From contig NC_092038.1 in NCBI RefSeq assembly GCF_003086295.3, positions 134,720,737 to 134,784,736 of the forward strand: a DNA stretch of 64,000 bases, read 5' to 3'. Of the stretch, positions 24,202 to 37,144 are shown one piece after another; positions within the stretch are counted from its first letter, which is position 1, and each line of letters begins with the position of its first letter. The stretch is from Arachis hypogaea. Its lineage: Eukaryota; Streptophyta; Magnoliopsida; Fabales; Fabaceae. Position numbers and translations under genes: made by a program. The notes below the pieces were generated by a model. That model saw only the letters and a program-made list of their open reading frames with translations. It made no database searches and had not been told where the DNA came from.

Positions 24202-24395
24202 GAAGCCCCCCAAGCCATGTCACGCCGGGAAGTGCCACGGAGGATGCGTTACTAACGGAGTCAACGCCGGAATAAGGCTTGGTTAGTTTCGTCCCACGGA
24301 TGTCACGATTGATGGTTACATTTGATAGTTTTCTTCTATCGTGAGTACATTTGTCAGCGTTTTTAATTTCCATAGGTACAAATGGTACTTTACTC
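24202..24395 (-). repeat. Right terminal inverted repeat of the MULE
   Basis: This is the inverted partner of 19309-19502. It lies immediately upstream of the GRF zinc-finger gene and may carry its promoter. Confidence 0.93.
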
Positions 24396-24829
24396 AAATT
24401 AAAACAATTATTATTTCAATTATCTATTTGCATTCTAATTAACTCATTTTTAAAGGGAAGAATGAAAGTCATTACAAAAAGAGAATTAGGGTACCTAATT
24501 AACTGATTTGAAGAAAGAAGTTTTTTAGTTTTTTATTTTTTTCTTCTTCTGTGTTTGTGTTTGGAAAAGAATGAATTGAAAAAAAAAAAAGAAATTGTTA
24601 TTAAAATGCTAATAAATTATATAATTATCCATTTAAATAATAACTTAATTATAAAATGGTCTAGCTATAGTTAAAATATTAACTCTCATTAAATTAAAAT
24701 AACTCAAATTACAAATGTAGTTAATTATCAAGTTAGAATAATATCCAATTAGAAAGTAACACATCATAGAAGATAAATTTTACTTTAAAAAAGATTGAGT
24801 AGAATTATTTTAAAAGTTCATAAAATGTA

Positions 24830-26445
24830 AATATTTGAAGTGAAAATACAAAAGAATATTTTTTTATGAAATATTTAAAATGATATAAAATATAACTCTA
24901 CCGAAAGATTATGATAACCTAAATCATCAGTATATATAACGATTTATGCGAAAAAAAATCCTTAATAAATTGTAGTTGTTTATTAAAAAAAAACTTTCAC
25001 GCATAAATCTTATGAAAATATTTAAATTCTATATCCAAACTTTTTGGCCTTATTTTTTGTCACATAAATTCTTTGTTAATTATTTTGATTCAGGATATGG
25101 CAATCTCGCCAAATGGTAATAGTTTTAAGGAAATAATGAAATTCAATCTTCCCCTGTGTGTGAGTATAAGTTGCAAAATGGGGGAGTGATGTATGAACCA
25201 ATAACTAGAAATAGTACAAGGGACAATGTCCTTTCTGCTTTGTACTACTGAAATTTTTATATATAAAAGGTGAATAAACTTTTCTTCCCAAGAAAAAGAA
25301 AGCAAGAGAAGCAAATTAAAATTTTAATATATTATAACATTTGACATGAAATTGACATGCTACCATTAAAGAATTGATAGATTACCTATTGCTAAGCATA
25401 GCATATGCCATGCTTCCATGTTTCAACGCCAGACAAGTTTTGTGTTGTGCTATATATATAATCGCTGGCCACTCGACCAACCAAAGTTAGTTTGTTTTTG
25501 ATAAGTATTGATCTAACTATGTTGGTACCAGTGTGATTAGAATAAGAATTTTGCTGTGTTAGTTCTAAAAACAAAACAAAAATTAAATTCACCATAGGCC
25601 GACATATGAATAATGTTGCGATTAGCAACAAAAAAGCTACACAGAATAATTTTCCTATTAGAAGCAATCATGTAACTCTTTTCTCTTTCTTTTTTCGGAC
25701 TGTTATTTATTTTTTTTCTTTTAAAGAAAGTTTTACTCGACAAAACATAAAGCCTGTTTATGACTTTCAATGGAATGGGCTTAGGGACCATTTATGAATG
25801 TTTAGTTGGCGTAAATTGTGGCCTAAAGCATCATTAACTTTGGTCCCAAAAGATTTTGAACCTTAAGGTTGGTAAGATAATTAATAAAAAAAGGTGGCCA
25901 ACAAATTCTTTTTCTTTTTTTTTTTTCATTTGTCTTGTATTTGAATTACCATTAAATTTTTCATTACTAAAATTCTACCTTATTCTCCAAAATAACTGGG
26001 TTTTATAGCTAAATCAGGTTAAAATTTGAGTTTAATTTTAATATATTGATAATATAAAAATTTTTATATAACAATCCAATCATATTCATATGTTTAGACG
26101 ATTTTTCAATAATAAATTTAAAAATTAGTTATTTTTATTAATATGATAATATTTAATTAGTTGTATGTATAATTTTTTTTTGCATCAACTGTATATGAAA
26201 ATTAAATTCTTAAAAATTTAACTTAAAAACTTTTCTAGAAAAGATAAATCTTATTTGAGTAAATGAGTTGTACTCCAGCCATTCTTTTCTGATCTGTTTA
26301 AGTTAGAATATGAATAATTGAATATCCTTAATCCTTTTCTCTCACAATTGGATCAATACCTTTTAACCAGCACCATGCTTTTGCATATCAAACACACGCA
26401 GGGCACTATTAGTCTAAGTCAGTTGATAAAATAGGGGGACAAATA
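24830..26445. other. Intergenic DNA
   Basis: No gene is recognised. Short frames have no conserved domain. The sequence is AT-rich with scattered T runs. Confidence 0.5.
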
Positions 26446-26449
26446 CTAA

Positions 26450-27620
26450 AAGTATTAATTTTATTATATGTTATTAATTTTACAATAAAAATATATCGTA
26501 TATTATTTTTTATTTTAATTAAAATTAAATATTTTTTAAATTAAAGAATTTTTTTATCTTTTTTTTTATCTTTTTTCTATTTTTCTCGTTTCTTCACTCC
26601 ACTCTATCTCTCTTATATTATTATTAATGACTAATTATAAATTTGACAATCAAAATGTCTAATATGACATTCTCTAATTATAATTAAAATTTAATAACCA
26701 AAGTGTGTCATATGACATTCTCTAATTAAAATTAAGATAAAATATTTCGGTTGAAAATTAATAAACTTTCTTTTTTTCATCCTCTTATCTATCTTTCTAC
26801 CTTTCTCTATTTTTCTCTATCATTTCTACTCTACATATAACTTATAATTTATATTTTATATTATTAATTTGACAAATCAAAGATAATTTTAGTTACAATT
26901 AAAATAAAATATTTTCCTCTAAAATTAACAAACTTCTTCTCTCCTTTTTCTTTATCTCTCTTTTTTCTCCCATTCTCTATTCTCTCTACTTTTCTGTTCT
27001 ACAAAAAATAAAATTAATAAAATAATATAATTCAAATAAATTTATAAAATTATAAAAATATATTAAATTTATAATTAAATATAACTTAAAAATATTTAAT
27101 AATATTATTCACATAAAAAATATATTTATTATATTATATGCATATTTTTTAATTTTTTTATTTAGTTTTAAATTTTTACCGCTGATCTTTCTAATCTATA
27201 TTTTTTTTCAAATATTTATTACATATAACTTGGAGAGAGAATACTAATTATTAGTAAAAAATTGATTTTGAGTTAATTTTATAACTATCAATATAATTTT
27301 TTTATACTAATACCTAATTATATATATATATATAAAGAAAAAAATATTTTTAAATAACAAGTATAAAAATTAATTATTTTTATTTTGTATAACAGACTTA
27401 ACACATAGTCAAATATAAAAATAAACACATTAAATTATTGTAAATTTTAGATAATAAATATTAAAATTAATTATTAGTAAAAAATTAAATTCTTTCACAT
27501 AAAAATAATAACTAAAAATCTTATTATTTGATTTTTTTAATTTACGGAGACCCTGACCCTTTTAGCTAACAAAGACTTTTGTTACCTATGACCTTTTTGT
27601 AAAAATAGTTTGATTCTATA
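26450..27620. repeat. Inverted partial copy of the 10-15 kb repeat unit
   Basis: Read as reverse complement, this matches about 10335-12510 (without the 0.9 kb insertion) and 13380-14900. Landmarks are ttacaaaaaggtcataggta versus ttacaaaaggatcatagggg, then ttgaaagaatttaatg-type blocks, the GAGA/CTCT-rich core, and atgtca(t)atgacac-type motifs. The right end stops where the decayed foldback element of copies 1 and 2 would begin, so that foldback probably was not part of the original unit. It is diverged and non-coding. Confidence 0.8.
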
Positions 27621-27624
27621 AATT

Positions 27625-28353
27625 GTGTCATAATTTATAATGTCAAGATAAAACCGAAATAAAAAAATTTATATTCTCATAATGTTATTACGAACAAAAA
27701 TGTTAGTAATCACAAATTTAACCACATATTTAACATACATAATAATACCAGTAGAACCTTATAGCAAGTAAATGTATCATTGAATAAATAAGCACAAATT
27801 TAACAACTTATTTAACACACTTGCAATAATAATATTAATGAATCCTTGAAACAAGTAATACAAGTATTTTTTTTCGTCGAATTAAATATAAATTGGTTAA
27901 ACTTATGTAAATTAAAAAGCTATACAAAGATAATCCCCTATAAGATTAGCTTTTAATTATATTTACATGAAAGAAGAAATTGCGAGAAAAAATATCAATT
28001 GAGCGACACAGCAGTTTTATTGAGCAACTGAGACAAATCTCAATTGATTTTTTATGAAACTATAATCACTAATTGGCTGAACAACAATCATTACAAAAAA
28101 AAAGTATTATTATATGCACCTGTGGCTTTTTCTTCTATTGTGCTATCAGTTAACATTACATAGAATACAGACACCCCAGAATGAGGGGTAAAAAGAATGA
28201 ATTTGAATATGGGATTCTACTTCTGTGTATTGGAAAGAAACATACAGAGTCACATACATGGGCACCGCAGCAGCTCTTCAAACTTATGTGTTCTTCCAAT
28301 TTCTGAGGGCCATGTACAAGTAAAAATATCACCAGATTTGATTCACCTCATCG
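27625..28353. other. Intergenic DNA and 3' flank of the sucrose transporter gene
   Basis: No gene is visible. The portion near 28150-28353 is probably 3' UTR of the transporter. The rest is AT-rich. Confidence 0.5.
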
Positions 28354-31300
28354 TTAGCCGAAGTGAAATCCTGAAGACTTGAAAGAACTGTTAGATAGAT
28401 TTGGCAGTTTGAGAGTCGCAATAATGCCGCCTGCTAGAGCACATATGGATGCCAAAACAAAGGCAGGAACATTGCCGCCACCAAAGAGAGCATCCCATGG
28501 ACCAGAACCAAGGGATATGACCATCTAAAGAAATCAACAATACGTTAAAGAAGAATTTTGACAAATAATTCTAACTAGTAAAATACAAATGATCCCATTA
28601 GTGAGTGAGGGACAACCAATATAGCCTACTACTACTAAAGTCCAAGATAAAGGCAACCATCGATTGGCCACAGTGCGATACCATCCATACACCACAAAAG
28701 AAAAAAAGAACATGAAACTGGTAGGTAATAACTGAAATCGGTAACAAGATAACAGGGAAAATCCTACCCAGGTTCCTTTAACAAAATTTACATTCTCTTG
28801 ATCTTCACAATGTTATTTTTAGATAGATGGCTCCTTCAGTGATATTAAATTTTAATTATCCTATCATTAATTACAGGACTGGAATTTTATCCAAAAAATA
28901 ATGATGACGATAACAAAAAGATTAGAGGATGAAGGCGGCTCTTTTTAGTTTTTAGAGTATGGATAAAGGTGTTAATTGCATATTAAAGATCAAAACACCA
29001 AACTTCACATAATTAATATTTCAGTGTGAACAGACATACAAATGGAACTTGAAATCAAACTTGCAATAATAATAACATTAACATTTTTTTCAAAGACATG
29101 ATTATGTCACTTCAAAAGAGTCTAACCCATGAATGGACTCATAACAACAATACTTGAGAATAATAAATTACCTGTGGAACAACGATTGCAAGATTTAGAA
29201 CTCCTATAGCCAATCCTGCACAACCAATTGGATGTCATGAAATCATAAACTTATCTTAGCTGATCAAATATTAAGCACACATCTTCAGCATTGAATACTA
29301 ACCTTGGCCACCACCTGAATCAGCAGTCAACTCCGCTGTGACAGCAAAGGGAACACTATAGGTAATCTGCAATCAAAACATGGGAAATCTATCCTGTCAT
29401 GAACTTTCAGGTATGTTAATGGAACTAAGCTAGAATTGGTAGAGAAGATTGGTTGGGTAAAGGAGGAAACTGGCAAAGTGAAGAGTTTGGTGCCACAGCA
29501 TTCCTAGGACTTACCGCAAGAGGAAAACCAAGAAGAACAAACACAACCAAGGAAGCAACCTTGATTCCTTCACTTGCTCCAATTACATGTTGAATACCTC
29601 CAGGGTGATCTTGGATGGAAATCAGACTAATTACAGCAGTGCCAGCCATGCAAACAAAGACGATAAAATTGCTAACAGCCCATACTATTCTTGCACCCAT
29701 CCAGTTACACATTGGTTCAATGAAAAACGAGCTAATTCCCAGGACAATCTATCAAGCCATAAATGCAATGTAAGATTTATGATTACACAGGAAGAAACAA
29801 AGTTAATTTAAAATAATAAGTCACTGATCATTATTGGTAAAAACTTCGTGACAATTCTCTTCAGAAAACCCCCTCCCCTTTTCTTTCTCCCCTCTTTAAA
29901 AAAATGATGCTCAAATTGTGAGTTCTTACTGAATTCAACAGCAAACCAAATGCACCTTCTCTAACACCTTGATCATAAAGACCTACTTCGGCAGAGCTCC
30001 CTTTTGGATCTCCATGATAAACTTCCCTCCCCATCCAATCCGTATCAAACAGAAAGAAGGGAAACCATGACAACTGCAAGTAACAAAGGTCAAAGGGTTG
30101 AAGGAAACATAAGAAGGATCTCAAGTGGGATGCATATGCACAAGCCAACCAACATTCACAACCATTTTAGAAATGCAGAAATGTATATAATGTATGTACT
30201 GCAGTACCTACCCAAGTAAGAGCCATTACAACAAGCACTGAGTGCATTGCAGGTGGCAAATGCCTTAAACTTGTCAATAAGTTTACTAATACTGCTCCAG
30301 GTCCATCCATAAAGTTTTCATTATGATCTTCCCCAGCTTGCAAATTCTCATGTTTTAGCTCTACATCTTTCTCAATGTGATCCTCATTTATCTTTCCATT
30401 GATGTCATTTGATAAAGGCTTTGATTTTGAGAGTTCAAAGCCATTTTGTTGTTCATCCAGTAAAGGATCAGAATCTGATAAGCGACGATGCTGAGTTGTA
30501 GTAAGCGGAACCTCATCAGCAAAATATAGGGTGACAAGTGTGCATAATGTCAAGAAAACCTGCTGACATTGACGATTAGATTCCACTAGTGAAAAGTAAC
30601 TATACATAGATTTAAGGATTTAATTTTGATATGATGATAGTACAAAAAGTTTTGTGTAGTCATCCTATTATATGATGTCCTAACAACAAACACGTTAGTC
30701 CTTTATATCCACTACTCTGAAAGTCATATATTCTTATATGATCTGACAATATATAAAATGATATCAGATAGTAACCCACCACAGCAACAAGAAATGCGGC
30801 CTTAAGATTGCCACAGGCTTCACAGCAAGCTCTATTTGTCAGGAAAGGGAACCATCTGCTCAGGTAAGAAACAAATAATATCAATGAGCAGAAAATAAGC
30901 ATTAACTTCAAGTAAAACCTATACAAAATACAAATATGGTAAACAAAGCATGCTTCTGTAAAAGATAGAATCCTCATTCTTCTGAGAGACCCTTCACATG
31001 AGTTGTTCTACGCCATCCTAAGGATCCCTTCTGCTATAATAACTCTTCAGCATATAAATGTAAAACAAATTATTGTTACTTGTTTCAAACAAATTGATTT
31101 CATAAGGAAATCTGCTAGATGGCTTTAATTGCTAGAATTACATGCCATGACTAGTGACCTTTGCATGAATAAGGGGGCTTATCTCTACATTTCATCATTG
31201 ACAAAATGCCATTCTCAAAGGAACATGAGCAATGAGTTTTATGTTAGCACTGTGCGAAATATTAGCAAGGCCTCACCTGTTCCACTTTCCACTAGCACCA

Positions 31301-33601
31301 GCAGAATATCCCAGGATATTGCCAACTGCCATCCATGAACAAAATATAGCATTTGCTACATTGCGTTGATCAGGACCTAATAATAGGAAAATTATTGTAT
31401 CATGATGTTTTGTCGATATCAAGAAAGTATTTAATACAAGATGAAAATCAAGAATCCACATTGTGATTGTTGAGAACGTGAACAAAGAAAGCATGTAAAA
31501 TAAGCAAGTTCTACCTGAAAGATCAGCCAAAAGTGCCCGAGCTGGCCCCTACAAATTAAAATTTGAAAGCATAAAAGAAAACTTACTTTCTTTCATCAAT
31601 ATAAAGATAACGGAAAGAAGCACATTCTAATTCTTTGACCTTACCTGCACAGTGTTGTTGGCAAGATCCAGCATCCAGAACCCAAGAATAAATACAAGAG
31701 CAGCTCTTGTTCGGGTGCCTTTAAATGTGCTAGAATTTCAAAAATATAAAATTCATTAGTATTTAAGTAGGTTCATAGACGTGAAATTTTAAAAGCAGAA
31801 GTGTGGTAAAACTAAAGAGTAAACAAGAATGAACAGATGGCAAGGGAAACCTGCAATGCTCACTTGTATCCCCAAATAAATATCCAATGTCTGCAGAAAA
31901 CCCAATTAATATCACCTACATTACAAGACATAATTTAGCTAATGTGAAATTAAGTGTCAAAGTAACCCAGATGTAAACAATAAGGACCACTGATGCTTAC
32001 AGCCAAGGAAATCATAAGGGATCCTGCCAGAATGAATGGACGCCTTCTACCATACTTCGAAGTACATTTATCACTCCATATACCAACACAGGGTTGAACC
32101 TGTGATAAAAGGTGACACAAATTTGTTATTTGCATGATTAAATCAATCCAGTAACAAATCATAGATTTGTCCAGACCAACACCCATATTCCATAGATGGA
32201 TATATGTTATAAAGTTAATAAACATTCAGTGAAAAGGCATAGACGCTTGAATATAATTTAATGGAGCAAAAGAAAAAAACAGGCATGAGAAGAATTTTAA
32301 AGACAATTAATATAAAAATTAAAAATAAAGCAAGACTATATCACCTACCACAAGGCCAGTAATGGGGCCACAGAGCCAGATAAATGAAGAAAATGCATGT
32401 CCTATACCCAACGTCTGCACCAAAAATGAGTATACAGTTAATTGGAAAGCTGAATATAATGCTATAAAGACACACATTAAACATTGACAGCAAATTAGTT
32501 AATACCAAAAGCATATATTAAAAAAAAAGATAATCATCCAAAACAAGTCAAGCAGAAAACCATGCAAGCAGATACACCTCTTATGCAACTAAAATAACTA
32601 AATAATAGAAATACTCCTCTGAGGCCAATTGCAATTGATCCGCTTACAGCTCAAAAGAATCTGCGTGTGACAACTTTGAAATACCACTTCAGTGGCGATT
32701 GGTGAATGCTAAACTGTCGAACAAAGTTTCCGCAGACAAGGCCCCCCCAAAAGGAAAAGAGTATCACAATAACGGGTGCGTATTTAATAAATCCCCAGAA
32801 CTTAAATCAGACTAGCACATAACATAGGTACACGGTAGAGCTAACAGCATTATACTTTAGCCTACTATGCAAATTACAGAATGCAGGTACAATAATAAAA
32901 GATAGTGCAACGAAGCTTTCCCGTACTGACTATTAAGCCTATATAGAAATCTATTTATTGACCCGTACAAATCAACTAGCTTCATCTACTGTTTAAAATC
33001 ACAATCTCGCAGCCATTATCCGCTCTCAACAAAAACCAGTAACCCTCAATCACCTACCGTAGCAACTAGATTCTAGCAACAGCAAACAAAACCCATAATT
33101 TCAATTCCCGTACTCTTTTCAAAGTCAGCATTCACTCCAAAAAGCAAAACCTCCCGAGGTTTAGCAACATGCCCCCATTCTCTAAACAATTGAAGGGAAA
33201 AAAAGAACTCAGAATCTAACTCACAAGGATCCGATCAAGCACATTCCACCCCCCCCCCCTCTTTTTTCTTTTGGATAGAAATCAAGCACAATATCAGAAC
33301 ATATTTAAAAAAAAAAGGTCAATTCAACCTGTATGTAAGGAGTGAGGAGAGAGAGCTGCAAGGCCCAACCGAATTGAACGCCGGCGGCGACGGTGCAACT
33401 GAGTACCAGATTGACCAAGCTGGCGTTCTTGGGCGGAGTAGGAGGGATCGGAGATCCATCATGAGAGTGAGAGTTTTGCGCGATCCGGCGGCGATGGTTG
33501 ACGTCCTCGACGCCGACCAGCTCCACCTCATGCGCGGCGGAATCCTCCCTCAAATTCCTGTACGGAACGCGGATCGACACCGCGTCAGACTTCCCCGCCA
33601 T
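28354..33601 (-). CDS. SUT2: Sucrose transporter, SUC3/SUT2 clade (14 exons)
   Basis: Exons in order: 33601-33329, 32414-32349, 32099-32001, 31915-31851, 31729-31645, 31548-31515, 31376-31277, 30855-30780, 30559-30212, 30073-29930, 29748-29515, 29366-29303, 29215-29172, 28524-28354. All have GT/AG ends and consistent phase, giving 600 residues (Arabidopsis SUC3 is 594). The start [19 protein letters not shown] matches the clade's SVSI.VPYRNLR N-terminus. Conserved blocks include [65 protein letters not shown] and [18 protein letters not shown]. The protein should have 12 membrane helices with both ends cytosolic. Exon 9 encodes the long central loop typical of SUC3/SUT2 and absent from SUC2- and SUC4-type carriers. 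Members are proton-sucrose symporters at the plasma membrane, with a debated sensing role. No break was found. The leader lies upstream of 33601, and no clear TATA box was identified. Confidence 0.96.
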
Positions 33602-33610
33602 GACCGGCAA

Positions 33611-34551
33611 CGCGATTCAGTAGCTACCAATCGCAATGCGCACGATCTGTTTGTCACAATGCTCGTGTACATTCACTTCGATCCAATTGCGAAAGAAAAA
33701 CGAGAAAAAGGATAGAATTCTATTCCAGGGTTTATCGTTGAAATTGGATTTTTTTATCTGAAAGATAGAATGAGAGAGTCAAATTTGGGAATTAGGCGGG
33801 CGAAGGAGGAAAGGCGTTGAAGAATAGGTGCAAGGTTGGAGGCTACCATACTCTCGGTGCAAGCGAGATCTGCTACGTTGCATCAGTGTGAAGAATTCTA
33901 CATCGGCGTCTGATTCACTGCCACGTGGCACAATTGCTAATGCTTTGGTATTCACTGCTTCCTAAGGGAAACAATGACCCGTAGAATTTTCTACTTAGAA
34001 TTTTCACTTTTATATAAGAGAGAATATAATAAAACAGCAAAGCTAAGCGCCAAATTTGTGCTAGATTTGTGGGTTATATGTAAATATTTATATATTATAT
34101 ACAAAAATTTTATATTATATCAATAAATTTGTATTATATACAAAACTTTTTATATTATACTTTAAAAATTTTGTTATATTAATAAATTATTATGTTTTTG
34201 GCAAAAATTTATATGCGGCAAAATACACGAAAAAAGAAAAATGTTGACATATGCGTGTGTTTTTTCTGCTAAATTTATACTAATTTGATTAAATTTAATT
34301 ATAAAAATATTTGTATATGTAGCATCATCCATAATAAAAATAAAAGTTCAATAAATATGCACTTTTTGTAAAAGAGAGAAATAAATTCCGAGGCATGAGA
34401 TTCAGAATCAAGAACTGTCGGTGCGTGATTGAATAACTTATAGCTTAAGGAAGTGCTCATCAAGTTGCAGTAAAAAAAGAATTAGCAGCAATTTTAGCTA
34501 ACTTAAAAATATATTTGATTATATATATATACTTAAAAATATATTTGATTA

Positions 34552-34594
<43 letters not shown>

Positions 34595-35734
34595 GCTAAT
34601 TTTTTATATCCACTAATAGTTTTTGTTGAACAAAAGCAGGTTAATTGAATGATAATAGTGGGTATACCCAAAGAAGAGGGGGGGGGGGGGGGGGAGTTAA
34701 TGAAACAGTATCTTAATCACATGTGTAATTTTATGAAATTAGTCAAATAATTTGCTCTTATTTGGTAAGAGAGTGCTAATGCTGGGTAATCAATTCAGTC
34801 TAACTTTCTTTTGGTACAATGGAATCAAAACTAAAAGTGGGAAATGGGAAAGTATTGGGTTTGGCAGGAAAAGGTTTTAATTTTTTTTTCCTCTTTTTAT
34901 TAATTCTTTAAATTCCTTATTTTAAAGTCTTTAATCAATGTCATAGCAAAAATCCTTACTCAATGAATACTCGCCACTCGGTTTTAAAAACTAAACAATT
35001 TTTTATCAACAACCATTTTTTGTTTTTTATTCTATATTACCGACTTGGGTTACATAATTTTAGTGCCGTGGAACCAAATTCAACATCTGTGGTCTCCCTT
35101 ACACTGGAACTTTTCTACCCAAAGGGTATGAGGTCATTGAAATTTGGAATATGAATCTGATGTTTGATTTAATTAGGACCATTGGATCTACAGATCTGAA
35201 CATTCCAGATCGTAGGGTTGAATAGTTGAATTTAAGTGTCACTCTAACTTGCATTCAAGGTGTCCCAATTTCTGCTTTTATAATATTTAAAGTAAATAAC
35301 AATCAAAGGGGAAGCTTGACTATTAGAAACAACAAAAAAATATATGAATAAATAAAACAAGGCCACGTAAGGAGCACTGATGTGGGTGCATACGCTGTTT
35401 GACTCGGCTCAATTCTATTGCATCACCCCTTGGTGCATAGTTTGTTAAGGAGAAAAAAATGATTATGCAGCTAAATTTACCTTACTAATCACATCAAGAC
35501 AGTTAAATTACACATGAAATTGTAGTCTTGTAATAGATCATAATACTAATACACATAAAGCAGTAAGTTCAGCTGTTCATATGTATATACAAAATATGAA
35601 GCATGCATAGCTATACTAATAACAATACTATAATAACAAGCTATATTCAGAACAGGGAAAAAAGATAAACAAGAAAAGAGAGTTGAATTATGGTTATGGA
35701 CTTATGGTTATGGCTATCAACTTACGGCAATGGC
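33611..35734. other. Promoter side of the transporter gene and intergenic DNA
   Basis: 33602-33850 is probably 5' UTR and proximal promoter of the sucrose transporter. Beyond it are an AT-rich stretch with repeated tatattatat blocks (34080-34200), a (TA)n run at 34557-34591 and a run of 17 G at 34678-34694. No gene is seen before the 3' flank of the next gene. Confidence 0.55.
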
Positions 35735-37144
35735 TCAATTTTTAGCTCCACGGTTACCTAAATCGGAAGCAACCTGCGCTGCCCGGGTTAAAGCACCGGA
35801 AACCCAGAAGGCACCTTTAGAGAAATAGCTACTATTAACTACAGTGTTCGCAGCTGCAGCCACAGATCGTCCCGTGGCAAATGCAGCTGACTTGGCTGTT
35901 TCTGATACATGATACCTTTGATCGGCGGATCTAACGGCCTCATAGCTAGCTGATAACTTGTCAGTGAGGCCAATTCTCTGGCTCAGCTCGGCTACCTTTG
36001 CTGTTGCCGTGGCTGAAACCCCGTGGGACTCGTCGAATTCCTTAGCCTTGGCTAATGCGTCTTTGCTGAGGACATACCCTTTTGCTATCATGGTCTTGAC
36101 GACTTCTTGAGTCACTGTAACTACTTCTCCGGCAGAGGAAACAAATTGGTGGCTTTGTAGCGTCTGAAAGAGGACATGCTAGACCATGAACATTCAATAG
36201 AAAACTACAACCATTGGTGGTTGAAAACAAATGAAAGAAATACATCTACATACAGTTGATGAATCGTCGTCATGGTTATAGGATGGCCGGTTCCAATGAT
36301 CGAACTCATCTTCATACTGCCCCCAGCGAGTAATGCATACACTTTGGTCTAAAATCGTGGCTCCCTAACACATCAAATTATGTAGAAAGGTATACACAAC
36401 ACATCAATCATATAACTTATCAGTGACCAGCTTAAGAATTACATCGGTCCTGAACATGAGTTTGATGAATACTCACACTTAGCAAGCAAGCAGTTTCTAG
36501 GGAATAAGCATCTTTGAATGTCACATATGCAGTGCAAGCATAATCACCAGACCTGTATTCAACAATATTATAAGCAAGTTTTATAGCATATTTTTAACAC
36601 ACTAGGTCCAACTCATCTGCAAGAATTAGCAACAGGGGAAATAGTAATCATCTCTGTCATGACTAATTAAAACACAGTACCAGTGGAAATTTGAAAATCG
36701 TATCCAAAATGAACATTTTTTGGAGTCTGATCTGTAGCATTTTACAACAATAACAACAAAGTATTGTTACTCTAGGTGGGATCGGGTGCATCAATCAAAC
36801 AACACCATTGTACTGTGTCAAGAATCATGTCTGAATTTGATTCATGTATTGAGAAAAAGCAAAGCAATCAAGTTGAAATATACCCGAAGCAAAGCAACAA
36901 AAAGAAAGAAATTAAGTTTCACTTTAAAAACTATGGACAATAGAAAGAAGGGAACATCAAGAATCAACCCATAGTCCATACAAGATACAGCATGCTACAA
37001 ACCTGATAAAGTGATAAAGATCAAGTATTACCTGACAATTTCGACATACTCAATTGCACCAGAGAATGCGAAAAAGTCGTACACATCCTTCTCAGTGGCT
37101 TTTGGCGATAGACTGGTAACTTCTACGGTATATCCACTAGACAT
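35735..37144 (-). CDS. RRM protein of the BPA1 (binding partner of ACD11) family
   Basis: Four exons on the minus strand: 37144-37032, 36552-36477, 36364-36254 and 36163-35735. The joined frame is 242 residues and phases agree. The N-terminal RRM-like domain spans about residues 1-80: YTVEVTSLSP, the helix KATEKDVYDFFAFSG, then YACTAYVTFKDAYSLETACLLSG and CITRWG. The C-terminal half is Ala-rich and helical (VVKTMIAKGYVLSKDALAKA, SAAFATGRSVAAAANTV), as in this family. BPA1 proteins bind the sphingolipid-transfer protein ACD11 and are linked to control of cell death and defence in Arabidopsis; RNA binding is not established for all members. The upstream leader probably lies within 37150-38430 and may contain an intron. 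Confidence 0.93.
36745..36845 (-). repeat. SINE 3'-end remnant in intron 1 of the BPA1-like gene
   Basis: On the plus strand, caacaataacaacaaag is followed by ctaggtgggatcgggtgcat and caaacaacaccattgtactg. Its complement resembles the conserved 3' domain of angiosperm SINEs (GTAGCCGACCCCAC-like) ending in a TTG-type tail. The 5' limit and target duplication are unclear, and the family is named from memory. Confidence 0.5.

Larger units (their letters stand above)
19309..24395 (+). mobile_element. Mutator-like element (MULE) with complete ends, 5,087 bp
   Basis: Terminal inverted repeats of about 194 bp (19309-19502 and 24202-24395) start GAGTAAAGTACCATTTGTAC and are nearly identical. The 9-bp direct repeat AAATTAAAA flanks the element exactly (19300-19308 and 24396-24404). 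Inside are a plus-strand transposase pseudogene and a convergent minus-strand GRF zinc-finger gene. The transposase lacks part of its catalytic core, so the copy should be non-autonomous, but its ends remain those of a mobilisable element. High TIR similarity suggests a fairly recent insertion. Confidence 0.95.
18717..24806. mobile_element. Older inverted-repeat element interrupted by a MULE
   Basis: The segment 18717-18960 matches the reverse complement of about 24555-24806. Shared blocks include aattcta, tctatgatatgtcac versus tctatgatgtgttac, taatattttaac, and attataattaa.ttattattta. These are terminal inverted repeats of about 240 bp of one element. Its interior was split by the insertion of the element at 19309-24395. 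The left interior half carries a broken lectin-domain fragment. The outer target duplication could not be defined, so the ends are approximate. Confidence 0.7.

Noticed and set aside
33374..33715. Plus-strand frame antisense to exon 1 of the sucrose transporter
   Set aside because: It is explained by GC-rich coding sequence on the opposite strand.
36042..36245. Minus-strand frame overlapping intron 3 of the BPA1-like gene
   Set aside because: It is intron read-through into exon 4 in the wrong frame.
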